Shown here one piece after another: positions 39,701 to 53,300 of a stretch of 64,000 bases of DNA. This DNA comes from Balanoglossus misakiensis (taxonomy: Eukaryota > Hemichordata): NCBI GenBank assembly GCA_040954595.2, contig CM082580.2:13330001-13394000 (forward strand). Reading direction: 5' to 3'. The position numbers and the translations under genes were made by a program. How positions within the stretch are numbered: position 1 is the first letter of the stretch; each line of letters opens with the position of its first letter. The notes under the pieces were generated by a model. The model saw only the letters and a list, made by a program, of their open reading frames with translations. It searched no databases and was not told the DNA's origin.

Positions 39701-41766
39701 TGTTTGGTGAATTTCATTACAGCGCAAGGTTTTGCATGCTTGATATGGGCATTAAAAGCTTAGAGCCCGAACTAATACACTATGGTCCTCTTGAAGTCTA
39801 CTCGACTAGGTTTCTCGTCGGTAGCATATAGCCGTTCCTCAGACGGTTCCACCTGTCGGTTATAGTGTTTTCGATTTCATACTCGAGCTAGGGCAGTGGA
39901 TCGATCGCTTGGCTAGTCACTCTTTTAAGTGAAATACACGTGGAATCTTTGTACCCGGCACCAATGTGAACATATTTATGTTTTCAGTTGGCGGGAAAAA
40001 ATTATGGATATTTCACTGACTTGAACATGATCGAACATTCAAGGAGAAAATTAGACTATGTTGGTACAATCGACGATAGCCACATTCGGGTCGTCGAGAT
40101 TTGGCAGTCGTTATGATTTTGGCGTTGAATTTGCCTCCATTTCCAGGTGCAATTTAGTTTTCTGTCCATTACATCTAGTCGAGCAGAGTCATGTGGGAAA
40201 AAATTGGGATAATTTAAACATGCTTTTAAAAAATCATGCAAAGACTGAAGACGCCGTCTGTTTGCGTATATAATGCTGTTAACCTGTCAGTCACGTGTTA
40301 TCTCTGACAAACTCATACTTAAGCTTGTTCAAGTTTCAGAACCTGTTCAAATCAACCAAAATGTCGACTTCGAAAAATTCACCAAACTGAATACAGCCGA
40401 ATTCTAGCGCTGATAGATGTTGACTCCCCAAAAGTCACTGTAGCATAAAAAAGACTCGTAAAGGCGTCGCAAACCAAGCTTATCTATCAAGACTCCTCCT
40501 CGGGAATATCAAGTTGCAAGTGATGAATCTCAAAGTTGACTGAATGGAAGGAGAGTATAAACATGGCCATCGGCAAATTCTGGAAAAGCTGAAATGGGAC
40601 TTCAAACTTTGAGTCCAGAGCAGGACTATAGTTTTGTTTTCTGTTTTTGGCTGTAAACATGAGATCGATGACTTGATCAGAACGTTTGATGATAAATGTT
40701 TACATTTTTTCATCATAAGGTTTTAAACAGGTATATAGTGCTGCCGGGTCGGCCGGATGTGACGCATGTTGGCTGATCAATGTTTCAAAAAGCGCGGGAT
40801 GATGAGGCCGGAGGCTGCAATACTATCATGGACACGTATTAGCATTTAGTCAATATGAAAAAAGGGTTGCAAATGTCTGGCCAGAGGGTTTGTGATGATC
40901 CATATGAGAACAGGTGTCACTCGATCGTCAGTTTATTGGATTTTCGGCGCTATTTCTGAATATTTTTCATATTTTGCGTGCGCGCTCGGCTGCGACGTAT
41001 CCAGGGTAGCAGCACCACTATCGACATCAGAGCTAAACCTAACTTAGAAAGTTAGATACACAGGGGATGTTGAAATATAACTCTTTGCAGAGTAATACTT
41101 CTCACAGAACAGCAGTGATTTGGCTTGGAGTCCAACTCTGCTGGTTGCTCTCTCGCGACCAGTTAAAGTCACTCGCAATCGAATCTTTTCCATTGGAAAG
41201 TAGGCATGGCGCTCGTAAATATTATCCCACAAAATGGACGATTTTCGATTTTGAAACCCACTAACCCTTGATATATTGTATGTCTGAGAACATACTGCCA
41301 ACCAGAATGCTTGTTCACAGATGCTGTTTGGTAAATGTTATAATGGACTCAGGCTTTCTCGCGTTTTAAAAGAAAGTTCTTGTTCTGTGAAACAACCTAT
41401 TCTTACAGCCTGCAATTCTCAATGCAATACATGAAAAGCCTGGTGTGGAGAACGGGGTTTGATAACCCTACCAAGTGTGCATATTTCCACGCTTAATTGA
41501 AATTTCTTCGATTTTATTCCGCTGTACAACTGAAGCCCACGTGAGTGAAATCGACAAGGCGTTCCTTTCATGGTCAGGTTTGAAGCATATAAATATGTAT
41601 TCGCTCGCAGAAAAAAAAAGAGTTATCGATTTTAGACAAAGCTCCGAGTGAAAAGCACTGTCGTTTTACCGTTGCCGGAAGAGGTATTACTTCTTTCTTT
41701 CTTACACAGTAACATCCCACTCAAACCTCTATTACTTTGAGAATAGTTTAGAAGTAGTGGTTCAAT

Positions 41767-41806
41767 GGAGAGATAGAGCGGGCGAGAGAGGGAGAGAGAA
41801 AGAGAG
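41767..41806. repeat. GA-rich imperfect repeat
   Basis: GAGA-dominated 40-base run; a purine-rich strand with loose ACAAGAAGG repeats follows at about 41880-41945. Confidence 0.8.
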
Positions 41807-44624
41807 GTGCCGTGTAGGGACATACATGGAACAAATACAACCATAAGCAGACCTATATAGACAAAGACACAAATTTAGACAAACAGGAAGACAGAGGCAC
41901 AAGAAGGACAAGAAGGACAAAAGACAAAGAGGGAAACGCGTCGAAGGGTAAAAGTCATTGACAAGGGGAGAAATACGGGCAGTTACGAAAAAACTCTGGA
42001 AGTATTTTAGAAAAATACACGGAAGGTTAGAGAGGGGTTGGTGAAAAATACAAGTCAATTATGAGAAATCAGACAAAGATATTGATAGGGAACGAAGCGT
42101 TAGATTCGAAGAGTGAAAGTTAACTGTGGCTTATTATCTGGTCGAATGCAATCGTTGTGGTCGAAAGTGAACCCACTAACCGTATGTTCTAACATGACAC
42201 TTGTAAACATTCGATGAAAATCAAATTAATTTAAAAATCCGTTGAGGATCAGGATCGAATCGAAGGTGATCGAATTAGGCGCTAATTTGGCGTTGTTGTG
42301 GGTATTATTTCAATTTAATGCGTGAAATTTCTCGGTTATCGATAAGATACAAGAAGCTTGACTAATCTGAAAGCGATTTGTGTGTCAACTGTATCGGCTC
42401 TGTGGGATCTAAAACTCGACTCTGGTTCAGCGGAGATCAATGTTATCTATCCGTTAAAGAGCAATAATGCAATTCGGTGAATACGGCTCGCCACGAGTAG
42501 CGTTGCATACTTGAAGAGGGTGGATTTACGCACGAGAGACTTGCGGAGTTAAACAGGACGAAACTCGATTGCCTTAATTAAATTTAAGAATACAGAAGTA
42601 AGATCAACCGAATATGGAGTTTGAATTATAAAATTCTAGTTCTCATTTTTTTGTTGCGTTTGGCGCGGAAATTTGTCAGCTTTGCACATTCTGACACTCT
42701 ACTTTGAAAGGCTTTGGGTTTGATGGGCAATGATTACACTCCTCACTGACAGAGAAGAAATTGAAAATTTCAGGAAAGCGAAACCTTGTTTGGTGCTCGA
42801 ACGAATATTGTCACACAGAAGCATATGTTGTGTGTGTATACAAACAAACCTATAGCGACAAACACTCAACGGTTTTCTGAAATGTAACCGTCAAAATCGA
42901 AAAATAAACGGACAGCGGAAAATAACAACGACAGTATAACCGGAATTTCGCACGTATGCAAAACAACATGTTTTGAAATAGACATCCGCAAAGGACTGAT
43001 GACGTAGTGTACCTTGGATACGCCGGCGCGGCATTTTTGCACTGAAATAAACAAACTCCAAAGAAGTAAAGTAGCCGAGGCAACTACAAACTAAATTGTA
43101 CAAAGCAGTGACAAAGCGAGACAGCCATTAGTGCAGTTGCCTGCACCCTGCATGTGGTCTCAGACTTCGACGGGTTTCGATTTGGTTGCACAGATCGAAG
43201 TCGTCATGAGAACTCGAAGTTGATATAATCCAAAGCTAAAAGTGTCAGTCGCCGTTGCTGAGTATTCAGTTCGATTCTCCGACACCCACAACAGTGTCTG
43301 TCCAATGAGATGAACTGTTTCATTTGTTGCAAATGCCGCTGTCTGCGTTCATCCAATGAAAACACCCGTTTCATTTATGTAAATACTGCTTTATCCCTGC
43401 ACCAGAAAAGCTCACACTCCAGCGAAATAGAAAAAAAATGCACGACTCCTTCTAGTGGATCAAAGTTTCGACACATAATTAAAACTAAAAATAATTCTGA
43501 AATGGAAAGATATAAGTAAAATAAAATGATGTGGGTTGTTGAAGTTAAAACAAATTTCTGCTATTAACATTTGTTTTGCATAATTTCTGGTGTAGAAATT
43601 CGTGGATATTGTCAGATACATACGCACCCGCGCACATACATCGGGAACTAAAGGATCTTCTAAAATTTATTCAGTTCCCGTTGAAGCGTTCATGGCTTTT
43701 GTTTCGGTGAAAGTGGATGTCTTCGATAAAATACAACTGCTAATCGGTTTTTACAACCCGGTCACAACCTTTAAATGTTGAGGTCTGCATTGTCCCATTC
43801 AGTCGTAATTCATTTTATGGTTATCGAGCATAACATGACAATTATTTTAAACTGGTAACGAACATCGGTCGCCAAATTAATAACGTTGTCCGATTTTCGA
43901 TACCAGTTAGATAGCCTTTTAACGACTTTCTTATCGCTGAACGATTCCCAACGTTCACCTAGCTGTCACCAAAACCGTCAACGTCGAGGAAATCTATAAT
44001 TATCGTACTTTTGAGGCAACAATTCCAATAATTAGTAATTATACGATAAATGACGCGTACGCTTGCGCACGCGACAGGGCGGGCAAGCTTTGGCGCGTAT
44101 TCAGATTACCGGGCCCCCTACCAGTGGAGGAAAGACTCGAAAATGAAAAAGTGTTCTCCTCTTTAGCGAGTGAACCACCTCAAGAAATTATCAGAGGAGA
44201 AAAAAATACCTCTTCAGGATCAATAAGCAGCCTTTATGGGCCTGTAGGTCGTCCGCAAGATAATGTAAAATTACCAACAGGCATTTAGAAACTTTTATCC
44301 GAAATCGATGCCGCCTCTGGAAAAAATGTATAAGAAGAGAGACGGATGACGAATGCCATCGGTATCGATCGGCAAAGTTCGTAGATGAATGTAACTGCTC
44401 AGTCGATTTTTTTCCACTGGAACTAACGACAGGTGTCTGGACAGGTAAAGAAACCACGCCACAATTCGAGCCGTGACAGAGTCTCGCGGAGACAGGGTGG
44501 CAACATTATTCAGACTTTTGACAAAGATTCTTTTTTGTTCGAATTCTTCTCCAAGTTGTCACGCAACTTCGCGAGAGAACTCCGCCACCCACAGTTTGCA
44601 GCAGATGGCATACCGCCCTCATAA

Positions 44625-44688
44625 TGTGACCTTAACATCGACGGTCACACGCTCGGGTCACACGATATGGTCACATTCGGGTTTCACA
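44625..44688 (+). repeat. 13-bp GGTCACA tandem array with an inverted half-site
   Basis: GGTCACA starts at 44643, 44656 and 44669, an exact 13-bp spacing, and a fourth degenerate unit (TTTCACA) follows in register at 44682. An inverted copy, TGTGACC, lies at 44625-44631. GGTCA is the nuclear-receptor half-site core, so this could bind receptors, but a short minisatellite is the minimal reading. Confidence 0.85.
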
Positions 44689-47216
44689 TAAAAATAACCT
44701 CTGTCATGAATTTACCAGACTTGTGTGTAGTATACAGTAACTCTTCTCGTAGAAATGACCGTTTTATATCCCAAAAAACATCACAAACAAGTTAGTTAAC
44801 AGGAGCACCAGGCCGATCCTGTGGTGCATGACAGGTCTTTTTCTTTGTGCCATAAGGTTATATCTAGAGGAGATTTAAGAAACTACGTATTCGGTCAGGT
44901 TTTGCTGGAGACGTTTTCCGTACAGGGCCGTGAGAGGGCTCGCTATACTCCTGGCAGTTTGCAGTTGATGACATACAACGTGGTTGGGGGCGCTAAAAAT
45001 TAGCGATTACACAAATCTGCCAACACCAACAATTGTCACGTGAGAGATTTACGTAGGGTGGCTCTTCCTTTGAACGTGACTGGAACTATTTTAGGATAAT
45101 TGCATGCGAATAAAATGTGAAAAAGAGAAATACATTTATGTGTTGTATTTTACACAATTGTGTCACTGTTTCAACAAAGTGGGGAAGTGGGAAATATAGT
45201 CAAGGAACTTCGTGTAATTGGTAAAGCTATCTCACTATAGAATAAGTCTGAAGTAAATAAACGGAATCGTGCCGACTCCAGAATAGATCGTCACGAATTA
45301 CTGGAATTTACAGTTCAATGTGAAATGGTAAAACGTTAACAAAAGAAACCAAATTGGGCATTTCCTAACTGTGCTAATCACTTCCAAGATTGAAGGATTT
45401 AAATAGCCTAGTTTTTATATTTAAAATTGCAGTCATTTGAATGCTGGATTTGGTAAATACATTTCGTTTTTAAGATGAAGCCCACCTTTCTTTCTTCATC
45501 AGTGTTTGGGTCTGGGATATGAATGATTTCATTTCTTTTCATGCTTTCCAAAGGTACTCCTTCGTTTAGCAATGAATAATTCAAGTTTTTTTTCTTAAAT
45601 AACCTAGTAACCAAACAGTAGTGGGAAATATGGAAGGAAACTGTAATGGCTCGGATGGGAGTCTTGGCACGCGATGTCTTTCGCGTCACAATTTTTGCTA
45701 GACTCATTAGAAGGGCTGAAGAAACAACTGGCACACGTTGCCTCTCACGTCATTCACCGACAGAGAATTTCAACAAAATACGCAGATTGATTGAAATTTC
45801 TAAACACATATGTAGCTTGTATGGTTTACACGTTGATTAAAGGTCATAGAATACTTTGAAATAAAGGAGTCTACCTTGACATACATGTACATAGAAATAA
45901 AGACGCTGTTCTATCAAATCCATATAGCTGACGTTCGAGGGCGCTAAACAACGTGCACAATAGTCCAATCGATTGGCATACAGCGTCATAACTGTTTTCC
46001 ATTTACGCCGTCACGATATATTCCAAACCAGTGGCTAAGAACACATTTTCAGACCATCAGTAAGAGCAATATGGTCCTGTCAAAGTATTTTCATATCATA
46101 GGATTTCAACGCATTGTGACCAGCCTGTCAAACCAGATAGGAGATAAACAAACCATTGAACACGCCACTAGTGAAAGAACGTCGAATGTAATCGCACCAG
46201 TTTAAAGAATTACTCGACAAAAGACACTATCTTTGACATTTCAGTGTGCTAAAGGATGTCTATAGGTGATTTCAGAATGAAAGTACAGCGGAGATTGCTG
46301 TTAACACCAGATTCCTGTCACTGACATAAAAACTAAGATCTGAAGCTGCGGCATTACTCACTTCGCTCTCCTCATTCCAGTTGCTCATTTTGTTCAGATG
46401 AATACGTAATTATATTGAAAACGAAAACATTCGACTCGGGCCACTGTAATCGTGCCAAAATATTTTGGCGCTGATAAAACTCACATGAAGCTGCAAAACC
46501 TGCTTGAATTGTCTCCCTTCACCCGGAAAGAAATTTTCTGCCATCACGACCCATTATCCACTGAGACATGCAGTGATCTGTTTCACCAATAACCACTTCA
46601 CTAGAAATATTTCGATTCCCAAGCCAATCGTGTATTCATGTCACATAATCCCATGTTATAATACCAACATGTGGCGTCTCCTTGCCACGTGCCGATCGCC
46701 TTTACGGCTATGCTAATTCTGCATATGGCATTACAACCCTATACTATGAAGAGAAGCTTTGGAACAGTTTTGACACGCTATGATATGTTACGAGTCTTGA
46801 TATAATGTAATAAATCCCCCAAATGCACAGCGTATATTCTCAAGGTGACTTCATGACCCTGAGTGTCCTTGACTGATATGCTGATATATTTAGAGCAAAA
46901 AAAATCATTGTTGAAAGTCTTTTCTCTCGTTTAACCAAGATTGGGTGATTCAGATGATTATAGGAAGTAGCAACGCAGGAAACTGTTTTTCGCTTTAAAT
47001 TATTGATGACCTGGATATATGTTTATATCTTCCTAGATAACAGTTCTCGGGCAGCATTTTCTTCAAAGTTACTAAACACCTGGCCCAACCACCGCTATAA
47101 ACATCATTTCGCTCGCATAAAATTCATTTCGACACGCGCCACTTAGTGTCACTGCGGGGACTAGGTCATCCCCGATGAATTGTTCAACAGAGAGCCAAAT
47201 CTAGACTAGCATGTGT

Positions 47217-47249
47217 CTGCCTGCCTGCCTGCCTGCCTGTCTGTCTGTC
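47217..47249. repeat. (CTGC)n/(CTGT)n microsatellite
   Basis: CTGC units pass into CTGT units over 33 bases. Confidence 0.9.
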
Positions 47250-48710
47250 CTATCTGACTATCTTATTGTGAAATAAAATCACAGTAGCGGTGACAGCCAG
47301 TGGATTGATCAGTACCCAGCCATTTCATCGGAGAGAGATTATCATCACACTATGATATTTGCAGCGCGGTCGTTGTCAGGGCAACGGAAATTACAAGCAG
47401 ACATACATCTAATCAGATAGGGCTACAGGTACAGCGACCCAGGCTGCGTCAGAAGGTTGATGTACTATAAAAAGAACTTGTCAAATGCACTGTGGTTTAT
47501 TCCATACAGTCACGTGTAGTGGAGTATTGTGAGCTTTTAAAAAAGTACGTGTATGTATCTTCTAAAATCAAAGTAATCAGTTTGATACTTTGAATCTAGC
47601 TTACATACTTTCGCCATCGATTCTATATTAACCGACATTCAACCTGTTACCTAGGATACGTGGTGGTGTCGATTCATTGAACTCTGCCATTTTCTGTTTT
47701 GTCGATGTCTTGAAACCTTAATAGTTACATCCGCTGTTTTAGGATCAAACTCCCACGCTGCCAAACACTAATTCATCAAGTTCTCAAGCTGGCATTTTAA
47801 AACGTTGTCATATCTCTCTGCTGTAATTTTGAAACTCTGTCGCTTTTTTGAAACCGTGCTTTTGATTGCTAGGCCATTGGTCATATAAATAGCGTTGTTC
47901 AACGTCGTCTATGACTGCCTGCCCTGACAATACTGACAAGAACGCCTCCCAGCTATGTATTTTTATCAGTCCCTGATAACTGAATTACCGAGATTCAATT
48001 CTCCAAAAATACCCGGGAAATGTGACCTCAGTATACTGACCTCCAAGATTCATATTTGATTTATTAATAATTGAGAACATCAATTTATGTAATCTAGCTT
48101 TGTCGCGTAAATAAAATTAATGGTTAGTGCCTTGCTAGTCAGTTTTCGATAACTGATTTATCGCCGAAATGTGTCGGCAAAAAATGCCACCAAAGTTCAT
48201 GTATTAGCAGCCGTATTTAGTGCATAGATTCAACTGAGTACATCTTTTGACATGTATCTGCATCAATGAAAACAATTATTCACATTTACCCTGTTTTCTA
48301 TTAAATCTTGGGAGAGAACTGATTATATCTACCCCGGAGCGACAGTCATCTAACATAATATAAAATAACATTTATCAAAACATATCGTTTTTAATTTATA
48401 TGCTAAATATGGATTCATTAGAGAATTTCGTACGTGTTGTATATGAACTCAGCAATAGCGCTGAACTTTAAAATGTAAAGATACGTATAAGTAATATCCT
48501 GACTGAGCAATTTTAGGTTAGCATCGCGTGACAAAATACACAAACTTAAATCTTATAAATGTGGTAACATCTGACTGTGACCATAATCACTCAATGCCGT
48601 CTCCATGGAAACTAAGTAATTCCTGCGGCGCCAACGATAATCAGGCTGTGGCTTTCACTTTTTGTGATACATGTCGTGTCACAGTACGTAATATTAAATA
48701 AATATTTACG

Positions 48711-48750
48711 TAACATAACATAACATAACATAACATAACATAACATAACA
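48711..48750. repeat. (TAACA)8 pentanucleotide microsatellite
   Basis: Eight perfect TAACA units in 40 bases, in AT-rich DNA. Confidence 0.95.
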
Positions 48751-49020
48751 TGTTAATTAGCATAAAAAATTTAACGGCCGAAATAATTTTGAAAAAAAAA
48801 ACATATTTATTCTCATATTGGTTTTTAATATTAGTTTAATTGACTGCAGCTCCGGAATAGTTATGAGTCTATGATGAGTCTATTATAAGCAGCTCGGGAC
48901 AATTATAACCGCATTTGTAAAAAACGACTTTGTTTTATTGTTCAACAGTGGCTACATAGAAGTGCCTGCCATAAATAAGCACCAGTTACAGTATTGCGCA
49001 CTGCACTGCTAAGCAGCAAA

Positions 49021-49193
49021 TTAATGCTGGAGATGGGCCTAGTCTGGGCATGCGTGTTTTCAGTGGATGCTTTTGCGCGAGAGGACTGACGGCTCGGTCT
49101 GGATCGAACGAATCGGGAGAATCACAAAAAGCGATCGCCGATCCTGTCAGCAGATTGGAGTGTGTGGGGCTCTAAATTTCAAGAACACTTGCG
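49021..49193 (+). other. Candidate non-coding first exon with GTAAGT donor
   Basis: CpG-containing DNA leads to TTGCG before GTAAGT (donor at 49194), a strong plus-strand 5' splice site. The frame open here (from 49067) has no known domain. A second good donor follows at 50123. These could start alternative 5' UTRs of the GRDP gene 8 kb downstream or a separate non-coding transcript; no transcript evidence is available. Confidence 0.25.
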
Positions 49194-49261
49194 GTAAGTC
49201 CAGGAGTCGTTACAGTTTTCGTTACATAACGGTAAATCGATTATCGGCAGAGGTTTGGTTT

Positions 49262-49648
49262 GACGGGACACATTTTTGCGCGTACGTGACGGCGTAGAAC
49301 AGTCGCCATCGTTATTGGCATATTACAGAACAGGATATGTGTGTAACGCTGCAGGCTGATGTCTGGCAGTGAATCGGTGTGTGTTGCGGTTTTGCGGACG
49401 CAGTATAAGAAAGACAAAGATCGTTGGCTGCTTTCTTGGCGTTTCTGATATTTGGGTAGTACTAATAGATGAACTGTCGGAAGGTTAAGGGATTGTTGAC
49501 GGACAGAGTGCGCTTACGTGACGCTATAAAGGTTTTCGCCGCGCGCCATCATTTGTCTGGAACAGAGTTCAACGCAGGATATACTCTAATGTAGCTTGCG
49601 GGTTGTAGAACACTTTCGGTGAATGTTGTGATGTGGTTTTGCGGACGC
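49262..49648 (+). repeat. Diverged tandem duplication of a promoter-like module
   Basis: Two stretches, about 49262-49401 and 49495-49648, share blocks in the same order: a GACGG(G)ACA start, GCGCNTACGTGACG-like (TACGTGAC at 49283 and 49515), CGCCATC, CAGGATAT, and GGTTTTGCGGACGC (49388 and 49635). Sequence between blocks has diverged. TACGTGAC is CRE/bHLH-ZIP-like and CGCCAT is the reverse of the YY1 core. A third CGCCATTTTG follows near 49714. Confidence 0.65.
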
Positions 49649-49739
49649 GAAGAAGAGCGAGAGATGCTGACATTGCGAACGTGTATACTACAGCGTATAT
49701 TATAGTTTCTCGTCGCCATTTTGTTCCAGGTGTCTCATA

Positions 49740-49763
49740 CAGCCGCATTTTATACTGCGGCTG
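49740..49763. repeat. Perfect 8-bp hairpin with 8-base loop
   Basis: CAGCCGCA (49740-49747) pairs perfectly with TGCGGCTG (49756-49763). The AT-rich loop reads TATAAAA on the minus strand. It may be an RNA hairpin in a transcript leader or chance. Confidence 0.7.
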
Positions 49764-50103
49764 GAAATTGAAAGAAAGTTACCATAAAATGCTGTGTTCT
49801 GTGTGCTAACGAATCTGTGAGTGGTAACATTTCTCTGTCATACGCCGAGTTTCGGTCTTATGTTGAAGCTAAAATGCATGTGGGCCTATATGTCTTGCAA
49901 AGGTGCGTGGCGTATGTGTCCCTAAAATAGTCCACCTTTTACGCCTCTGTAAACATGTTGGTATACTGTTGGCCAGAGGTCAAAATCAATAACGCTTTTC
50001 CGAGTGCATAGCCTGTCGTTTGCTGTGACAGCCGGTCTCTGCGATATTGAGGTCAATCAGATGTGCCTATAGCATTGTTCGTACGGGTGACTGGGACAAG
50101 TTG

Positions 50104-50122
50104 CAATACACGTAAATCCAGG
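50104..50122 (+). other. Candidate exon end before GTAAGT donor
   Basis: CCAGG precedes GTAAGT at 50123, a near-consensus plus-strand donor. The upstream exon boundary is unknown. Offered only as a possible 5' UTR exon. Confidence 0.2.
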
Positions 50123-50169
50123 GTAAGTAGGACTCGCTTACCCCACAGCAGCAACAAACAACCAAGCGG

Positions 50170-50193
50170 CAAACAAACAAACAAACAAACAAC
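50170..50193. repeat. (CAAA)n microsatellite
   Basis: About six CAAA units. Confidence 0.9.
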
Positions 50194-50326
50194 TAATTTC
50201 AGTGATCATATATATAAAAGAGCAATCTGGACAGAGATCCTAATAATTCATTTACGCCCTGTTTGCAGTAGGTACCAAATATTTTCGCTCTCGCTCGAAC
50301 AACTTTCCTTTATAGACCACACGGAA

Positions 50327-50340
50327 GGGGGGGGGGGGGG
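50327..50340. repeat. G14 homopolymer
   Basis: Fourteen consecutive G on the plus strand; a likely length-variable site. Confidence 0.9.
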
Positions 50341-53300
50341 CTTTGGATGGCATCCAAAGATATACAAAGTTTTACGCATGTAAAAGAATACCATTGTTGT
50401 CCACTGATTGAAATGGGCCACGGGTTCAAAGGTGAAATTTTACAAATCCAAGCGTAACGAGGGCATGCTACGAATTGGAACGTTGATACTACTAGCAGTA
50501 TTATTGGCGTAAAATGGGAGATGAACACCGTGTTCAAACAATTCAAATGCCTGGAAAATGATAGCAATGCACTCTTTCACAGAAAATAAAGCGAACCTGT
50601 CTGGCGAAAATGTATTTGAAAGTTACGTAAATGCTAATGCCTCTCCATGTAACCTTATATACAACACAAAAGGGGTGGTTCTTTTACTGTAGGCAACCCG
50701 CAACTGCAAACTTAGAGGAAAGAAGAAGTGACGATTCCATATTGATTATTTTCTGTAGTCGAAAAATCGAAAACTGTTTGTAGACTGACGACAGTTGATT
50801 TCCTGGATGACTGAAACAAACTCTCATTAAGAACATTCTAGGTCAAGGTAAAAAATGATACAACCACAGTTTTGATTTTTTTGCTGAGAATATGGTCAAG
50901 GTTGCTTATTGAGAATCTAGATCTGATGCTGTGCGCACTTTTGTCACGGGCGGACATGCATATTATTTTTCTAGAACGCAGTCAACCAGAAAAAAAAACC
51001 TGACATCTTTTGTACCATTGAGATGACGACATCGGGGCAAACTCTCACAAAACACTGAACAAGCAGTTTTTATCGGACTATTAGATTAAAATCAGCTACG
51101 CCGTGTTCGCTTTGTTGCGTTTCTTTTACGCACTGCCCACATTAGAGAGGCGACGTCAACGTACACAGCAGAGACTGAGTGTATGCAGGCAACACACAGC
51201 GCTAACTTAATCAAAATTTTCGCAGTTTTTTTTAAAGGGATCGATCAAGTTACACGAATACATACAAATACTCTCAAGGTATAGCCTAAGAGTTGGGAAT
51301 ATACCGCTTTTGCCCTTCACATGGATCGATTACACTGCATTTGGTTGGTTAACGTGAAATTATTCTGGGCGGTGAATCATCTGCTGCATAGAGTGGTGGG
51401 TCTTATCGAGTAATTGTCAAACCAGAAGAACGCCTTTCTGTGTAGGGCCGATATTCTTTCCTGTTTAGTTTCCGTCATTTGAAACTTAAAAACGAAAATA
51501 ACAAAAAAACTAGGTGTGAACTATGACCGGAATCGGGAAATACATTTTCAATGACTTATTGCTGTGTGAGTAGTTTTGGATCTATCGGGATTGAAATTCC
51601 AATCTGAACAAAAGGTTGATTTGTCGGAATATTTATTCGATCGCGGCAGATAGTGCCCCAGGTGATATTTGGAATGTCACGCACTCCAAACCCCATCAAC
51701 TAAATTACAAAATTTAATATCCAAATTATGTAATCTCTCCATTAGCAGTGTTTGTCAAGAGCTGAGTGATTTCAACGTGTGATTATTTTTTTCTCTCTCT
51801 GCAGCAATAGCTTTCGAAATATGCTGCAGACACCTTTCCCTGTCAATAGTTCAATAAAGTTTAAAGCACGTCCCGGACATGTTTTTATTAACCGAAATCT
51901 AATGGTGAACATATGATCTGATGCCTAGGTAAATATTTCAAGAGAAATTTGTTCTCTGACTGAAGAATGCCTGACATTTCTTCGTGTTATTTTTAAGCCT
52001 GAGTTAACTCTCGGAATGCTGAGCGCTTGACCCTGTGCAAAGGTTCATGACGAAGTTGTGAATTCTCGAAAACGACGCCATTTTGGGGGTAGGCACATTC
52101 AGCTCGGAGACACAGGATTCGCGGAGTGCAAAGGGCAAACATAGAATTCGTCATTACTCCTTACAGATCCGAAGACGTTATTTCTTGGAAAGACTAGAGT
52201 GTGTGGAATTGAAACATTGTCAAGCATACAAAATGGCGATTTCTCCGTGTTTGCCTTGAAATGGAATTGTCTGGCTTTGGAACATTTCCTTTCAGATGGA
52301 CTCGCATCTGCACTTTCTAAATGGTCTCTTTAGTTCATCCTTCATGCTTAGAGTATAAATTAGAACTCGGCGGAGGAAATTTAGATAAACCGGAGAAGAA
52401 AATTGGTTCAGCGTTATACAGGTGCTCGTTGACAGCAGAAAAAGAACACATTTTAGAATGGAATGAAGGGGGTCTGGCTAAGAACAGAATCTTGGCATGA
52501 CCAATAAATCAGCGAGAAGGGAAGGTGAACGATGGGTTGAGAACCACTTATGAATTCGAGTCTTGTAGCGTTGCATGACAAGATGACTCCCTGAGTTGAA
52601 TACTAAGGCTGCTAATGTTTGCCGTAATGAGAGATTTTGGTATCTCGTCTTCATCAGCTCTCTGATGGGCGTCGCCAGTGAGTCCGGGAGCATCGGATTG
52701 TTTTTCTCATGTGAATGTTGTGTAATTTGGTTTGTCTCTGTCTGCGAATCAACTCGTACGAATGCACGCTGTTTTTCGACAGAATTGATAGTCTGATTGC
52801 GTCGCTGATTTTTGTCTGGGCGTCATTTATGACAGAGGGAGGCAAGTCTGAATTGGAGGCAAAGTTGGAGCCACATTTTATAAATCGCGATGCTTTCCTG
52901 GAGAAAGGGTGTGAGAGATCACGTATACACATTGAGCGAAATTGGACTCACTGGAGGAAATTTGGTTATTAGCTGCACAGGATATATTAACTCTACATTC
53001 AATTCGAGTCCGGTCACACGTTTTCTTATCATCTTCAAACTCTTGAGAGATAAAAGCTTTGGGCGGTTATTTGGTGCCCCTGCAGAATCCCCGAACGGTA
53101 GTTTGATGTAATGAGCACACGTTGTGATATCAATGTCATTTGTGCCGTGGTGTCCTTGGCATCGTTTATTTCTGATACGTTTCGTAGCTCTCAGAGATTA
53201 ATGTCGATTGAACGTGATAAAATGTTGTGGGCGCCTCTTGCAGGTGATATTTTGGAAGCGCATATATATGATGCAGACTACATTTTTATGTCCACAGTTG

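Larger units (their letters stand above)
23241..49020. other. Intergenic region, no supported gene
   Basis: About 26 kb upstream of Onecut. Open frames are short (mostly under 100 codons, the longest 137 codons at 36895-37308), lack family signatures and are often open on the opposite strand as well. No reverse transcriptase, transposase, tRNA or rRNA gene was recognised. CpG is not depleted in the part I counted (42001-42600), unlike the Onecut intron. Microsatellites and short tandem repeats inside it are listed separately. Distal enhancers of Onecut or non-coding transcripts are possible but not visible as such. Confidence 0.6.

Noticed and set aside
43269-43277. GTTCGATTC resembling a tRNA B box
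   Set aside because: No matching A box, T-stem or acceptor stem could be formed around it.
48711-48750. TAACA repeats considered as telomere-like sequence
   Set aside because: The unit is not TTAGGG-like, and eight copies is ordinary for a microsatellite.
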